Origin: Bifidobacterium sp.
GTDB lineage: Bacteria; Actinomycetota; Actinomycetes; Actinomycetales; Bifidobacteriaceae
Length of the DNA: 58,661 nt
Assembly (NCBI RefSeq): GCF_022640935.1
Contig: NZ_JALCCV010000010.1
Span: forward strand, 1-58,661
Reading direction: 5' to 3'
Shown here piece by piece: positions 42,462 to 51,972 of the stretch. The notes under the pieces were generated by a model. It did not search any database. It saw nothing but the letters and a program-made list of their open reading frames with translations, and was not told the origin of the DNA. How positions within the stretch are numbered: position 1 is the stretch's first letter; every line of letters begins with the position of its first letter. A program made the position numbers and the translations under genes.

Positions 42462-43682
42462 ATGGAATACCGCTTCTCCAAACGACTGGCGCATGTGACC
42501 CCTTCGGTCTTGCGCGAAAACGCGAAAAAGAACATGAGCGCCGAAAACACGATCTCCTTCGCCTATGGATTCCCCTCGACGCAGGCCTTCCCGATGGACA
42601 CGCTGCGGGAGATATCCGAGAAGCTGTACACGCAGTACAACCCGGACACCTTTCTGCAATACGCGCCTTCCGAAGGCTATCCGATCCTGCGCAAGCTGAT
42701 CAAAGAACGGCTGGACGAACGTTGCGGCATTCACAACGACGAGGAAGTCATCGTCGTCTCCGGTTCTTCGCAGGCCATGGACCTGACGGTCAAGGCACTG
42801 TGCGACGAAGGCGACATCGTCTTATGCGAGGAGCAGACCTTCTCCGGCGCGGTCAAGGCGATCCAAAGCTATGGCGCGATTCCGATGCCCATCCCCATGA
42901 ATATCGGGGAGCAGTCGGTGGATCTCGATGCGCTCGAAACCCTGCTGCGCGAAAACGACCGGGTGAAGATGATCTATATCATCCCCACATTCCAGAATCC
43001 GCTGGGCACTTCGATGCCACTGGAGAAGCGCCAGGCGCTGTATGACCTCGCGCACCGCTACGACATCATTATCTTCGAGGACGACCCGTACGGAGATCTG
43101 CTGTATTACGGCGAACCAATCGCGAAGATCAAGTCCTTGGACGTCGACGAACGCGTCATCTACGCCGGATCGTTCTCCAAGATCCTCGCGCCGAGCACGC
43201 GCTTGGGCTTCGCCATGGCCGCCAAGCCGCTGCTCGACAAACTGGTCGTTGCCAAACAGGTGGCCGACTCGCATTCCAATTACTACTGGCAGGTCATGCT
43301 CACCGAATACATGCTCAACTACGATTTCGAAGGCCATGTCGACTATCTGAGGGACATCTACCGCGAGCGCCTGGATGCGATGACCGAGGCGCTCAACAAG
43401 CTCCCGGCCGACAAGATCAGCTACATCAAACCCACCGGCGGGTATTTCATCGGCTGCACGATGGCCGGCGACGTCGATCCGGAGCTCTTCTACGAGGCGC
43501 TCAACACCTGTAACGTCGCCGTGATCCCCGGCAACATCATGAGCGTCACCGGCGAAGGCTATGAACATGACTTCCGCCTCAACTTCACACGGCCCTCGGT
43601 CGAGGAAATCAAGAGCGGCATCGCCTTCATAGGCCAGGCGTTGCAGGCCGCCTCGCACCCAAGCTATCAGACCGTCTCCTGA
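42462..43682 (+). CDS. PLP-dependent aminotransferase, class I/II (AadAT/MocR-core type)
   Basis: Predicted to move the amino group of an L-amino acid to 2-oxoglutarate. The 406-residue protein shows YAPSEGYPILRKLI, VSGSSQAMDLTVKALCDEGD, IIPTFQNPLGTSMP, FEDDPYGDL and the PLP-binding SFSKILAPSTRLGF with Lys240. This is the fold of 2-aminoadipate/kynurenine-type enzymes, which accept aromatic, branched or sulfur amino acids; the substrate is not fixed by sequence. It lacks the GntR DNA-binding part of MocR regulators. It is followed after 20 bp by a D-2-hydroxyacid dehydrogenase, which would reduce the keto acid it makes. Confidence 0.93.
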   Translation: MEYRFSKRLAHVTPSVLRENAKKNMSAENTISFAYGFPSTQAFPMDTLREISEKLYTQYNPDTFLQYAPSEGYPILRKLIKERLDERCGIHNDEEVIVVSGSSQAMDLTVKALCDEGDIVLCEEQTFSGAVKAIQSYGAIPMPIPMNIGEQSVDLDALETLLRENDRVKMIYIIPTFQNPLGTSMPLEKRQALYDLAHRYDIIIFEDDPYGDLLYYGEPIAKIKSLDVDERVIYAGSFSKILAPSTRLGFAMAAKPLLDKLVVAKQVADSHSNYYWQVMLTEYMLNYDFEGHVDYLRDIYRERLDAMTEALNKLPADKISYIKPTGGYFIGCTMAGDVDPELFYEALNTCNVAVIPGNIMSVTGEGYEHDFRLNFTRPSVEEIKSGIAFIGQALQAASHPSYQTVS

Positions 43683-43702
43683 CCGAACCGAAGGGTTGCA
43701 TC

Positions 43703-44683
43703 ATGAAACTGGCGTATTTCGGTGCTTCAAAGGCCACCATGCCGGTCATCAGGCGCTGGGAGCAGGCGAATGACGCACAGGTCAGCGCCATCCTCGAAGG
43801 ATTGAGCGAAAGCACCATCGACTTGGCGCGCGGCCACGACGGAATATGCCTGTACCTGAGCCGCGACATGCAAAACCGCGAATCCATGTATCGGCAGCTG
43901 CACGAATACGGCATGCGCCAGCTTTCGCTGACGTCGGCCGGCATCGATGGGCTGAACCGACAATGGGCGCAGCGGTACGGTCTGAGCGTCACGAACGTGC
44001 CGTCCTACAGCCCTACTTCGGTCGGGCACTACGCACTCATGCTGATCCTCATGATGCTGCGGGGCGTGCCCGCTGCCCAGAAAGCCCCCACGCTGAGCCG
44101 AGTGATGCTTGGCCGGGAGCTGGCCGATGTCACGGTCGGGATCGTAGGCACCGGCCATATCGGCAGTATCGTGGCTTCGGCGGTCAAGGCCTTGGGCGGC
44201 CATGTCGTCGCCTACAGTTCGCACAGGAATCCGCAGCTGCGCGGCATCGCGGACTATGTCAGCTTCAACGAGCTGCTGGCGCTCAGTGATGTCATCTCGA
44301 TCCATGTGCCGCTCACCAGCGCCACGGAACACCTGTTCGACGATGAAGCCTTCTCCCGCATGAAGCCGAACAGCTGTCTAGTCAACACCGCGCGAGGTGG
44401 CATCGTGGATACCGAGGCGCTGCTCCGGGCGCTGGAAAACGGCCGGCTGGCGGGGGCCGGGATCGATACCATCGAAGGCGAGGAGCGGTATATGCCCCGG
44501 GGCTGGGGCAGCAATCCCCTGTGCCAGCGGCTCGTCGGTTACCCCAATACGATCGTCACGCCGCATATCGCCTACTACACCGGCAGGGCAGTGGAGGAGA
44601 TCACCGTGGCCGCACTGAACAACGCCAAAGACATCCTGACGACCGGACGCTGCGCCAACACGGTACTCGTCTGTCAGCCGTGA
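43703..44683 (+). CDS. D-2-hydroxyacid dehydrogenase (D-LDH/VanH-like)
   Basis: Predicted to reduce a 2-oxoacid to the D-2-hydroxyacid with NADH. The 326-residue enzyme has [19 protein letters not shown] (the D-LDH/VanH-like interdomain helix), the Rossmann GTGHIGS near 150, NTARGG with Arg231, IEGEE with a catalytic Glu near 260, and TPHIAYYT with His288. GAAGGG lies 7 bases before the ATG. Coupled with the preceding aminotransferase it would turn an imported amino acid into a D-hydroxyacid. It is VanH-like in sequence style, but no ligase or dipeptidase of glycopeptide resistance is present. Confidence 0.93.
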   Translation: MKLAYFGASKATMPVIRRWEQANDAQVSAILEGLSESTIDLARGHDGICLYLSRDMQNRESMYRQLHEYGMRQLSLTSAGIDGLNRQWAQRYGLSVTNVPSYSPTSVGHYALMLILMMLRGVPAAQKAPTLSRVMLGRELADVTVGIVGTGHIGSIVASAVKALGGHVVAYSSHRNPQLRGIADYVSFNELLALSDVISIHVPLTSATEHLFDDEAFSRMKPNSCLVNTARGGIVDTEALLRALENGRLAGAGIDTIEGEERYMPRGWGSNPLCQRLVGYPNTIVTPHIAYYTGRAVEEITVAALNNAKDILTTGRCANTVLVCQP

Positions 44684-44789
44684 GACGGTATGCTCCAGCA
44701 GGCCGTCCACCGCGATCGACGGCACCAATGACCGCAGACACTACGGACCCGAACTTTTCAATGACCGATGGCAAGGAGAGGAAGCGACC

Positions 44790-45680
44790 ATGATACAGGC
44801 ACAGGTGCTTGGACTGCGCAAGCGGTTCGGCGACAATGAAATCCTCAAAGGGGTCTCGCTCAACGTCGACAAAGGCGAGGTCGTATGCATCATTGGCCCC
44901 AGTGGATCAGGAAAAACAACGTTTCTGCGCTGCTTGAACTTACTCGAGGAGCCAGATGAGGGCAGCTACGCGCTCGGCGAGAACGTACGCTGCGACTTCG
45001 GCCATGTCGGCGCGAACCAGCGGCGCATGATCGCCCGCCAGACGGCGATGGTGTTCCAGTCTTACGAGCTGTTCCACCACATGACTGCCGTGCAGAATGT
45101 GATGGAGGGCCTGATCACGCCACGCAAGATGCCTCGCGCCAAGGCGAAGAAGATCGCGACCGACATGCTGGAACGGGTCGGCATGGCCGACAAGGCGGAT
45201 ATGTATCCCGCGCAGCTTTCCGGCGGCCAGCAGCAGCGCGTCGGCATAGCGCGGGCCATGGCGCTCTCCCCCGACTTGCTGCTTTTCGACGAGCCCACCT
45301 CCGCACTCGACCCCGAACTGGTGGGCGATGTGCTCAAGGTGATGCGCGATGTGGCAGACAGCGGCCAGACCATGGTCGTGGTGACCCATGAGATGCAGTT
45401 CGCCAAGGAAGTCGCCGATCAGGTGGTGTTCATGGCCGGCGGCGTCGTAGTCGAAAGCGGCAAGCCCGCTGACATTTTCGAGCATCCGCAGAAGGACGCC
45501 ACATGCAGATTCCTGAGCAATTTCGATTTGGATGCCAGCGACTCTGAGGCCACCCCGTCAGACGGCGATTCGCCGGACGTTCCTGCACCCGAGGTGCCTT
45601 CGTTGGATACCCCTTTGCTGAATACAAGCTCGACTGATACGGATCCGTCAGATGCGGATTCGCCGGAAAGCCAGTCGTGA
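44790..45680 (+). CDS. Polar amino-acid ABC transporter ATPase (second), acidic tail
   Basis: The 296-residue ATPase repeats the motifs of the first: [39 protein letters not shown] and VTHEM. Its last 50 or so residues (after SNFDLDA) are a Ser/Asp/Pro-rich, strongly acidic tail not found in the family. It may serve the second permease or replace the first ATPase under some condition. AAGGAGAGG lies upstream. Its stop overlaps the MFS start as GTGA. Confidence 0.94.
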   Translation: MIQAQVLGLRKRFGDNEILKGVSLNVDKGEVVCIIGPSGSGKTTFLRCLNLLEEPDEGSYALGENVRCDFGHVGANQRRMIARQTAMVFQSYELFHHMTAVQNVMEGLITPRKMPRAKAKKIATDMLERVGMADKADMYPAQLSGGQQQRVGIARAMALSPDLLLFDEPTSALDPELVGDVLKVMRDVADSGQTMVVVTHEMQFAKEVADQVVFMAGGVVVESGKPADIFEHPQKDATCRFLSNFDLDASDSEATPSDGDSPDVPAPEVPSLDTPLLNTSSTDTDPSDADSPESQS

Positions 45681-47161
45681 ACGCCAGCATACGAAAACTC
45701 ACACAGGAGAAGGCAACCCAACCACCCGCGGAATCGGCAACGCATGAATCCGATTCGGAGGATTCGACCGATTCCGCTCTGGAAGCCACGTTGGGTTCTG
45801 ATCCGACGATGGATTCTGTAGTCGCTGCAGGCTCGACCAGCTCCGGGACGCTGTGGAATCCGCGTTTCATACTGCTTATGGCGGTCGCCGCGCTGGCTTC
45901 GACGGCCATCACCACGCAAATGGGCACGCTGCCGCTCTACGTGGCTTCGCTTGGCGGCTCTGAAGCCATATCCGGCTTGATCGTTGGCGTGCTGGGGATT
46001 GCTGCGCTCATCTGTCGCTTCCCCATCGGCATCCTGCTGGATCGCTACGGTCGCAAGATCATCCTCGTCTGCGGCTTGGCGATTCTCCTGGTCGATTTCA
46101 CGCTGCTGAACCTATGCAGAACATTGCTCGCGCTGCTCTGTCTGCGCATACTGCAGGGCATAGGCAGCGGCACTGAAACCACGTCGTCGTCGACTATGGC
46201 GGTCGATCTCATTCCGGTCGGCAAGCTCACCGTCGGTTTGGGATACTTCAGCCTCACCCAAGTGGTGCCCGGCGCCTTGGGTCCGCTGCTCGGCCTGACT
46301 GTCGTGGATCTGTTCGGCTTTCAGGCGCTGTTCGTCTTGGGCACTGCGCTGACGGCGGCCGCGCTGCTGCTCAGTCTCTTCATCAAATCCGAAGCCATGT
46401 ATCCGCGCAGAAAACAGCCGAAAACAGCCGAAACACCTGCTGCTGCGCCTTGCACGAAAGCACCCGGGATCTTGGAATCGCAGTCCGGCGCGATGCAATC
46501 GCCCACGCGGACATCCGTCGCGCCACACGGCAGCGCGGCGAAGCCTTCTGCAACGGTCCCCTCCCCGACAGTGCCTCGCGTAACGATGCCCTCGCTGTTT
46601 CTTCGGCCCGGAATCCTCCTGCCCAGCCTGATCATGTTTCTTGTCTTCGGCGCGAATTCGGGCATCACCGTGTTCGTCGCGCAGTTCGCCGTGGAGAGCC
46701 ATATCCCCGCTCCCGGGCTGTTCTTCGTCATGCAGGCGAGCGTCACGTTGCTCATCCGCGTCTTCTTCTCCCCCATGCTGGCCAGATGCAGCCAGAGCCT
46801 AGTGATCGTCGGCAGCATCGTCATGATCAGCGTGGCCTTCATCACCGTCGCCAACGCCTCCGATCTCGGCGTGCTGCTGCTGGCCGCCGTGCTGTGCGGC
46901 GCCGGTCAGGCGAGCTTGCAGCCGATGATGAACGCGCTGGTGCTCTATGGCATTGAACCCGACCAGCGCGGCCAAGTCACCGCGTTGTTCTCCGCTTCGG
47001 CGGATGTGGCCTATGGCGGCGGCGCGCTGCTGTGGGGATGGGTGGCGGGCCTGTGCGGCTTCAGGCTGATGTTCGTCATCTGCGGCTTGTGTTGCGCCCT
47101 GTCCCTGCCCTGCTACGCATGGCTCCGCCTTTTCCGGCGACACCGCGATCTGTTGGCTTAG
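45677..47161 (+). CDS. MFS transporter
   Basis: The 494-residue protein starts with about 55 acidic, Thr/Ser-rich residues, then 12 hydrophobic segments. The MFS motif [14 protein letters not shown] follows segment two. The central loop (about residues 240-305) is long and Pro/Ala-rich. It is likely an efflux protein. The GTG start overlaps the upstream ATPase, so it belongs to the same transcript. In this context it could export the 2-hydroxyacid or a toxic analogue; this is inference. Confidence 0.9.
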   Translation: MNASIRKLTQEKATQPPAESATHESDSEDSTDSALEATLGSDPTMDSVVAAGSTSSGTLWNPRFILLMAVAALASTAITTQMGTLPLYVASLGGSEAISGLIVGVLGIAALICRFPIGILLDRYGRKIILVCGLAILLVDFTLLNLCRTLLALLCLRILQGIGSGTETTSSSTMAVDLIPVGKLTVGLGYFSLTQVVPGALGPLLGLTVVDLFGFQALFVLGTALTAAALLLSLFIKSEAMYPRRKQPKTAETPAAAPCTKAPGILESQSGAMQSPTRTSVAPHGSAAKPSATVPSPTVPRVTMPSLFLRPGILLPSLIMFLVFGANSGITVFVAQFAVESHIPAPGLFFVMQASVTLLIRVFFSPMLARCSQSLVIVGSIVMISVAFITVANASDLGVLLLAAVLCGAGQASLQPMMNALVLYGIEPDQRGQVTALFSASADVAYGGGALLWGWVAGLCGFRLMFVICGLCCALSLPCYAWLRLFRRHRDLLA

Positions 47162-47255
47162 TGCCGTAGCGACGACTCTGCGCATTATGCAGGGCGCGCC
47201 TTCCGATTTGTGCAGGCATGCGTCTGCGCAAAGACACTAAATCACGCTTTGCAAG

Positions 47256-47309
47256 GGCCGATCTGCGTTATGCGTAGCGTTAGCTTGAGCTTGCGGAGGC
47301 CGATCAGCC
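47256..47309. repeat. Second copy of the intergenic repeat
   Basis: The segment matches 5297-5350 at 37 of 54 positions with no gaps; the conserved blocks are ATCTGCGTT, GCGTTA and CTTGCGGAGGCC. It lies between convergent genes and runs into the stop of the next gene. A looser relative, CTCTGCGCATTATGCAGGGCG, lies just before it near 47175. No clear terminator is seen in 47162-47303. Confidence 0.55.
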
Positions 47310-48335
47310 CTGAATTCCAGACCAATCCTTGTTGACCAGATACCGAGGCACCTTGCCGCCCACGAGCAGGTCGACCATGCCGCGCAAAGCCATCTCACGC
47401 GCCTGATAGAACGATTCCCCGGAGAGGAACGCGGCATGCGGATTGATGACCACATTTTCAAGGCCCCTGAGCTCGGTCTGCTCGGTGATCTCATCCTCGA
47501 TGACGTCGACCGCAGCGCCTGCTATCGTCTTGTCCTTGAGCGCCTGCACGAGCGCAGCCTCGTCGACGATGCCGCCACGGGCCGTGTTGATCAGGTATGC
47601 CGTCGGCTTCATCAGCGCAAGTTCGCGGGCCGAGATCAAGTGCCGGGTCGTTTCAATGAGCGGCGTATGCAAGGACACGAAATCCGAGCGTTCGAGCAGC
47701 TCGTCGAGCGTGTCGACTTTGCGCGCGCCAAAGCTTTCGATGAATTCGGCGGTTTTCGTCGGTGCATACACAAGCACCTGCAGGCCCAGCGCCAGCAGCG
47801 CAGGCATCATATGCTGCGGGATGCCGCCGAAGAACACCAATCCCACGCTCTGGCCTTTCAGCCGATGCGGCATGGCGCCAGCCAGCGGCTCCCAAGCGCC
47901 CTGCCGGACCTCGCGGTCGTAATAGCTGATCTTTCTGGCGAGATCGATGATCATGCCGACGGCGGTCGTCGCGACCTCCTCCTGGCAGAACCCAGGGGCG
48001 TTGGTGACCGCAATGCCATGCGAAGTCGCCTCGGGTATGTCGACCATATCCGTGCCGATCGATTGCAGGCCGACCACTTTGAGCCTCGGCAAACGGTCCA
48101 TCACCGTTCCGGTGATGCGGAAATACTCGACTACCACCCCATCAGAACCATCCGTAGCCCGTACGAAGGAGTCGTCGTCCTGATGGTCTGCGACGACCTC
48201 GCGAAGCAGGACCCTGCCAGCGACGTCCCATCGGGCAAGCAACTCACGTTCGTAGTCGAGCCCGTCAGAGATGTTGAAGTATGAGATGACCACAGGCGTT
48301 TCGCCGCCCGCCGCCACCGACATGGCTTCTTCCAT
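47304..48335 (-). CDS. 2-hydroxyacid dehydrogenase, CtBP-like
   Basis: The 343-residue NAD-dependent enzyme shows VVGLQSIGTDMVDIPEAT, the helix [44 protein letters not shown] with catalytic Arg, DVIEDEI with an acidic residue, and NPHAAFLSGESF with the His. The nucleotide-binding loop reads GLVFFGGIPQHM where GxGxxG is expected, an unusual departure. GGAGG precedes ATG 48335. It follows a class III aminotransferase gene on the same strand, giving a second transaminate-and-reduce pair facing the first. Confidence 0.88.
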   Translation of the reverse strand: MEEAMSVAAGGETPVVISYFNISDGLDYERELLARWDVAGRVLLREVVADHQDDDSFVRATDGSDGVVVEYFRITGTVMDRLPRLKVVGLQSIGTDMVDIPEATSHGIAVTNAPGFCQEEVATTAVGMIIDLARKISYYDREVRQGAWEPLAGAMPHRLKGQSVGLVFFGGIPQHMMPALLALGLQVLVYAPTKTAEFIESFGARKVDTLDELLERSDFVSLHTPLIETTRHLISARELALMKPTAYLINTARGGIVDEAALVQALKDKTIAGAAVDVIEDEITEQTELRGLENVVINPHAAFLSGESFYQAREMALRGMVDLLVGGKVPRYLVNKDWSGIQG

Positions 48336-48497
48336 ATGGACCTCCGTGGTTGCCGGTTGATGGTGCCGTTGCTGGTTCTGTATGATGCCGCCGGCCGATC
48401 AGAGTGGTTGGCTGATCGATTCGTCCGGGCCGCTGGCGACGCTGGTTGGCTGCTGTGCTGTCGGCTCTTGCGGCGCGCAGACCAGATATGTGATGGC

Positions 48498-49787
48498 TCA
48501 GTCGCTGTTTTCCGCGACGCTCAGGCTTTCATCCAGGATGGCGATGCCCTCGTCGATGACGTCCTTGGTAACGTTCAACGGCGTCGCCATGCGCATGCCG
48601 TTGCCTTTGACGCCACACGAGAGCGTAAGCATGTGTCTGGCCAAAGCCGCCGAACGGGTGAGTTCGACGAGATCACCACCGGTGCGGCCATCGGTGTGGT
48701 CGAGTTCGATGGCGACCATCAAACCCAGCCCTCGAACGTCGGCGATAATCGGATGGCGTTCTTTCAGGCCGAGCAACTCCTGCTTGAGATATGCCCCTTG
48801 TGTGTTGACATTGTCGAGAATATGCGATTCCGCAAATTCGTCCAGCACTGCCAGCCCGGCGGCGCCCATGACAGGATTGCCGCCGAAAGTGCCGCCGTGC
48901 ATGCCGGGATGCCACTCGCTCATAATCTTCTCGGTGCTGAGCACTGCGCTGGCCGGGACGCCCCCGGCGATCGCCTTGCCAAGCGTCATAATGTCGGGCA
49001 CAACGCCGAAATTCTCAGCCGCGAACATTGTCCCCGTGCGGCCGTATCCCGCTTGGATCTCGTCGAAGATCAGCATGATGCCATGTTCGTCGCACATCGC
49101 CCGCAGCCCTTTGAGGAATGAAACCGGCGGGACGACATAACCGCCCTCGCCTTGCACCGGCTCGACGAGTATGGCAGCCGTCTCGTCGGGCGCGCAGATA
49201 TAGTCGAATATGCGCCGGATGTCGCCTAGGCACCACGCGCTGCGCTGCTCCTCGTCATAGCCTTGCGGACACTGGTCGGCCGAAGGGTACGAGGCGAAAT
49301 GGATGCCGCCTACAAGCGGCTCGGTGTATTTACGGTACTTCGAGTTTGACGCGGTGACCGAGACCGCGCCGAGCGTGCGCCCATGGAACGAGCCCTTGAA
49401 GGCGATGATGCCGGGGCGTTTGGTATACGCACGCGCCAGTTTCAAAGCCCCATCGGTCGCCTCGGCGCCGCCGTTCGAGAAGAAGATACTCGACAGCTCA
49501 CCCGGCGCCACCTGCGCGATGCGTTTGGCAAGCTCCAAGGTGCTGGGGTAATTGACCATGTTGAACGATGCGGTCGTGAGCTTCTGCACCTGCTCCGTGA
49601 TGGCGCGTACGACACGCGGATGGCTGTGTCCGAGCGCGTTGACCGCAATGCCCTGCACCCAGTCCAAATACCGCTCGCCTTCCACGGTCCAGATATAGCT
49701 GCCCTGCCCGCGCTCGATCACCAGTTCGGTGGTTTTGGCGAGCGCCGGCGAGAGATACTGCTGATAATCCTTGAATTCGACAACCAT
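48498..49787 (-). CDS. Class III aminotransferase (GABA/ornithine-aminotransferase type)
   Basis: The 429-residue PLP enzyme has YLDWVQGIAVNALGHSHP, FFSNGGAEATDGALKLAR, FKGSFHGRTLGAVSVT, EPVQGEGGYVVPP, LIFDEIQAGYGRTG and the Lys-bearing TLGKAIAGGVP. Members use omega-amino acids such as 4-aminobutyrate or acetylornithine, and some use branched 2-amino acids as racemases; I cannot decide. AGGAG is 8 bases before the ATG. It is 162 bp upstream of the CtBP-like dehydrogenase on the same strand. Confidence 0.93.
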   Translation of the reverse strand: MVVEFKDYQQYLSPALAKTTELVIERGQGSYIWTVEGERYLDWVQGIAVNALGHSHPRVVRAITEQVQKLTTASFNMVNYPSTLELAKRIAQVAPGELSSIFFSNGGAEATDGALKLARAYTKRPGIIAFKGSFHGRTLGAVSVTASNSKYRKYTEPLVGGIHFASYPSADQCPQGYDEEQRSAWCLGDIRRIFDYICAPDETAAILVEPVQGEGGYVVPPVSFLKGLRAMCDEHGIMLIFDEIQAGYGRTGTMFAAENFGVVPDIMTLGKAIAGGVPASAVLSTEKIMSEWHPGMHGGTFGGNPVMGAAGLAVLDEFAESHILDNVNTQGAYLKQELLGLKERHPIIADVRGLGLMVAIELDHTDGRTGGDLVELTRSAALARHMLTLSCGVKGNGMRMATPLNVTKDVIDEGIAILDESLSVAENSD

Positions 49788-49912
49788 TGCGCCTGCTCCT
49801 TGTGCGGCTGTGACATAACCTGCATGCCCTTGATGATCCGGCTACCCCGTGAGCCTACAGCAGCGCAGGCAACGCCTATGTAAACTCGGTTCATCAATCG
49901 GAAACCAATGAA

Positions 49913-50074
49913 TACGCACTGCGCATGCCTCCGATTGCGTAGTGCACGCAAAACGAACATTGGGGGCCACTGACCAGTCCTGTTGAAACCTTGTGATCGC
50001 GAGGCCCATGAACGATCATCGTTGACGAGCATGTTCGGTTCGTACGCACTATGCGACTCGCAAAAGACGTAGTG
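49913..50074. repeat. Two copies of TACGCACT-N17-CGTAGTG
   Basis: Copy one: 49913-49920 and 49938-49944. Copy two: 50043-50050 and 50068-50074. The inner spacer is 17 bases in both but differs in sequence; start to start is 130 bp. They lie upstream of the aminotransferase gene on the minus strand. The rest of 49788-50116 holds no gene. Confidence 0.5.
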
Positions 50075-50116
50075 TGCACTCACCATCCAGCAGCCAGATT
50101 ATAGCCTGGCCACGGA

Positions 50117-51160
50117 TCACCTGACCTTGATCAGCGGCTTGATGATCCTGCGATGATCGAGGTCATCGTAGGCCTGCGCAATGTCATCAAGCGCATATTC
50201 CCTCGTATAGACCTTGCCCGGCTCAATGGAGCCGCTGAGCACCTCGGGCAGCAGCTGCGCAATATAGTGATGGGCAGGCGAAATGCCGCCGGTTATCGTC
50301 ACATTCGTGGCGAACAGCTTGGCCAAGTCGATGCTCACGCCATGGGGCAGCCCTACATAACTGATAGTGCCGCCCGGCCGCACCATGCCGATCGCCGTCT
50401 CGAACGATTGGGCGCTGCCCACGCACTCGAGCACAATATCGGCCATATTGTCCGCGCTCAGGCCGCGCACCGCCTCGACCGCCTGCTCACCGCGCGCGGT
50501 GATAATCTCGTCCGCCCCGAATGCCTCCGCCAAATCATGGTGGTTTTCGTGCGTGCTGCCAGCGTTGATGACATATTGGGCTCCCAGCATTTTCGCCGCC
50601 AGTATGGCGCTCAAGCCCACAGCCCCATCGCCGATGATGACCACCACATCACCATGGTTGATGCCGGCGCTCACCGCGCAATGGTATCCTGTCGTGAACA
50701 CGTCGCTCAATGTCAGCAGGCTCGGTATCAATGCCGCGTCAGGTCTCCTGCCGTCGGGATAGGTCTTGACCAGCGTGCCATCGGCGAACGGCACGCGAGC
50801 GGCCTGCGCCTGGCCGGCGTCAGGAATATGCCGGCCCCAGAACCCGCCATTCACGCAGCTGGTCTCCAAGCCCCTGCGGCAATTCGCGCAGGTGCCGTCG
50901 CTCCATCGAAATGGCACGATGACCCAATCGCCGACCGATATGTCATGGACCTCAGAGCCGATCTGGCTGACCGTGCCGACGAACTCATGCCCGATCCGGC
51001 TCGGGGCCACGGCGCCTTGGCCGCGATAGGTCCACAAGTCAGAGCCGCACACGCCGGCGTATTCGATCGATACGACAGCATCGGTGGGGTCCACCAGCCG
51101 GGCATCGGCGACGTCGTCCAACGAGACTGTTGCATTGCCGTGGTATACGGTGGCTTTCAT
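50117..51160 (-). CDS. Zinc-dependent alcohol dehydrogenase (MDR family)
   Basis: The 347-residue enzyme has the catalytic zinc ligands Cys38 in GVCGSDLW and His58-Glu59 in GHEFVG. The structural zinc lobe reads SDGTCANCRRGLETSC, with Asp in place of the first Cys. The Rossmann motif is IIGDGAVGLSAIL. Possible substrates include acetoin/butanediol, threonine or other secondary alcohols. The closeness of acetolactate synthase and decarboxylase makes butanediol dehydrogenase attractive, but GNAT and mazEF genes lie between. AAGG precedes ATG 51160. Confidence 0.9.
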   Translation of the reverse strand: MKATVYHGNATVSLDDVADARLVDPTDAVVSIEYAGVCGSDLWTYRGQGAVAPSRIGHEFVGTVSQIGSEVHDISVGDWVIVPFRWSDGTCANCRRGLETSCVNGGFWGRHIPDAGQAQAARVPFADGTLVKTYPDGRRPDAALIPSLLTLSDVFTTGYHCAVSAGINHGDVVVIIGDGAVGLSAILAAKMLGAQYVINAGSTHENHHDLAEAFGADEIITARGEQAVEAVRGLSADNMADIVLECVGSAQSFETAIGMVRPGGTISYVGLPHGVSIDLAKLFATNVTITGGISPAHHYIAQLLPEVLSGSIEPGKVYTREYALDDIAQAYDDLDHRRIIKPLIKVR

Positions 51161-51283
51161 AGCGTGCCTTCCTGCCTGCATATAGGGATTCAAGAATTAT
51201 CGTATCTGTTATAAAACAGGTACGTTCAAGGAGATGTTTCGACACTGAAAACTTGGCGATGCGCTTTCGAGCTTCTGACCTTC

Positions 51284-51862
51284 TCACAGCTCAAGCGCCA
51301 CTACGGCGCGTGATGGCGTAGGGCGGGCGACGATCTGGAATCCGGAGCGCAGAAACGTCGACAGCACGCCGACGAACAAGGCATTGCTTGAGGCCGAAGA
51401 CACTGCGGTGTCGATGGGATAGGCCTCGAGGACCCGCGCGCCGTGGCTGCGCGCATGCTCAATCGCGGCGTCGAGCAGAACCGCGCCCAAGCCTCGATGC
51501 CGGTATTCGCGCCGTATCGAGAAGCAGGTTACAGCCCAGACATCCGGTGCATCGATCGGCTCGGCGCTTCCCTGTCGCACGATGCGCGAGCGGCCAAGCC
51601 GTTGCTGCATCGGTCTCGGTCCGACGCGCACCCATCCGGCAGGCTGCCCGTCGATATAGGCCAGCACCCCCGGCGCAAGAGGACCGAGCAGCTCATGATG
51701 CAATAAATCAGCACGCTGCGCGGCATTGGTCGTGCGCCATGTGGGGGCGCCCACCACGGGCCACTGGCATTGGCAGCTGCGTCCGTCGCCACCGCCGCAC
51801 AGCACTGTTTCCACGTCGTCCCAGCGCTGCACGGTGGCTGGTTGCGTCGAAGTCTGCGTCAT
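51284..51862 (-). CDS. GNAT-family acetyltransferase
   Basis: The 192-residue protein has the acetyl-CoA-binding core FSIRREYRHRGLGAVLLDAAIEHA (motif RxxGxG/A) and AYPIDTA, with the N-terminal QCQWPVVG segment seen in a subgroup of small GNATs. The target is unknown. ATG 51862 is chosen as the domain start. No ribosome site is seen and TACGCT lies 6 bases before it, so a leaderless mRNA is possible. The frame from 51919 has no better site. Confidence 0.82.
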   Translation of the reverse strand: MTQTSTQPATVQRWDDVETVLCGGGDGRSCQCQWPVVGAPTWRTTNAAQRADLLHHELLGPLAPGVLAYIDGQPAGWVRVGPRPMQQRLGRSRIVRQGSAEPIDAPDVWAVTCFSIRREYRHRGLGAVLLDAAIEHARSHGARVLEAYPIDTAVSSASSNALFVGVLSTFLRSGFQIVARPTPSRAVVALEL

Positions 51863-51972
51863 AGCACGAGCGTATGGCCTATGAATGACAAGCGACGTAT
51901 GGCAAACGACGCGTGCCAAGCGAACGCGATCTTACGCCAGCGGCCTGCGCACGCTTGTGACGATTCAGGCCA

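Noticed and set aside
43703..44683. VanH-type glycopeptide resistance
   Set aside because: The dehydrogenase resembles VanH and D-LDH, but no D-Ala-D-Lac ligase, VanX dipeptidase or two-component system is present; the neighbours are amino-acid transport genes.
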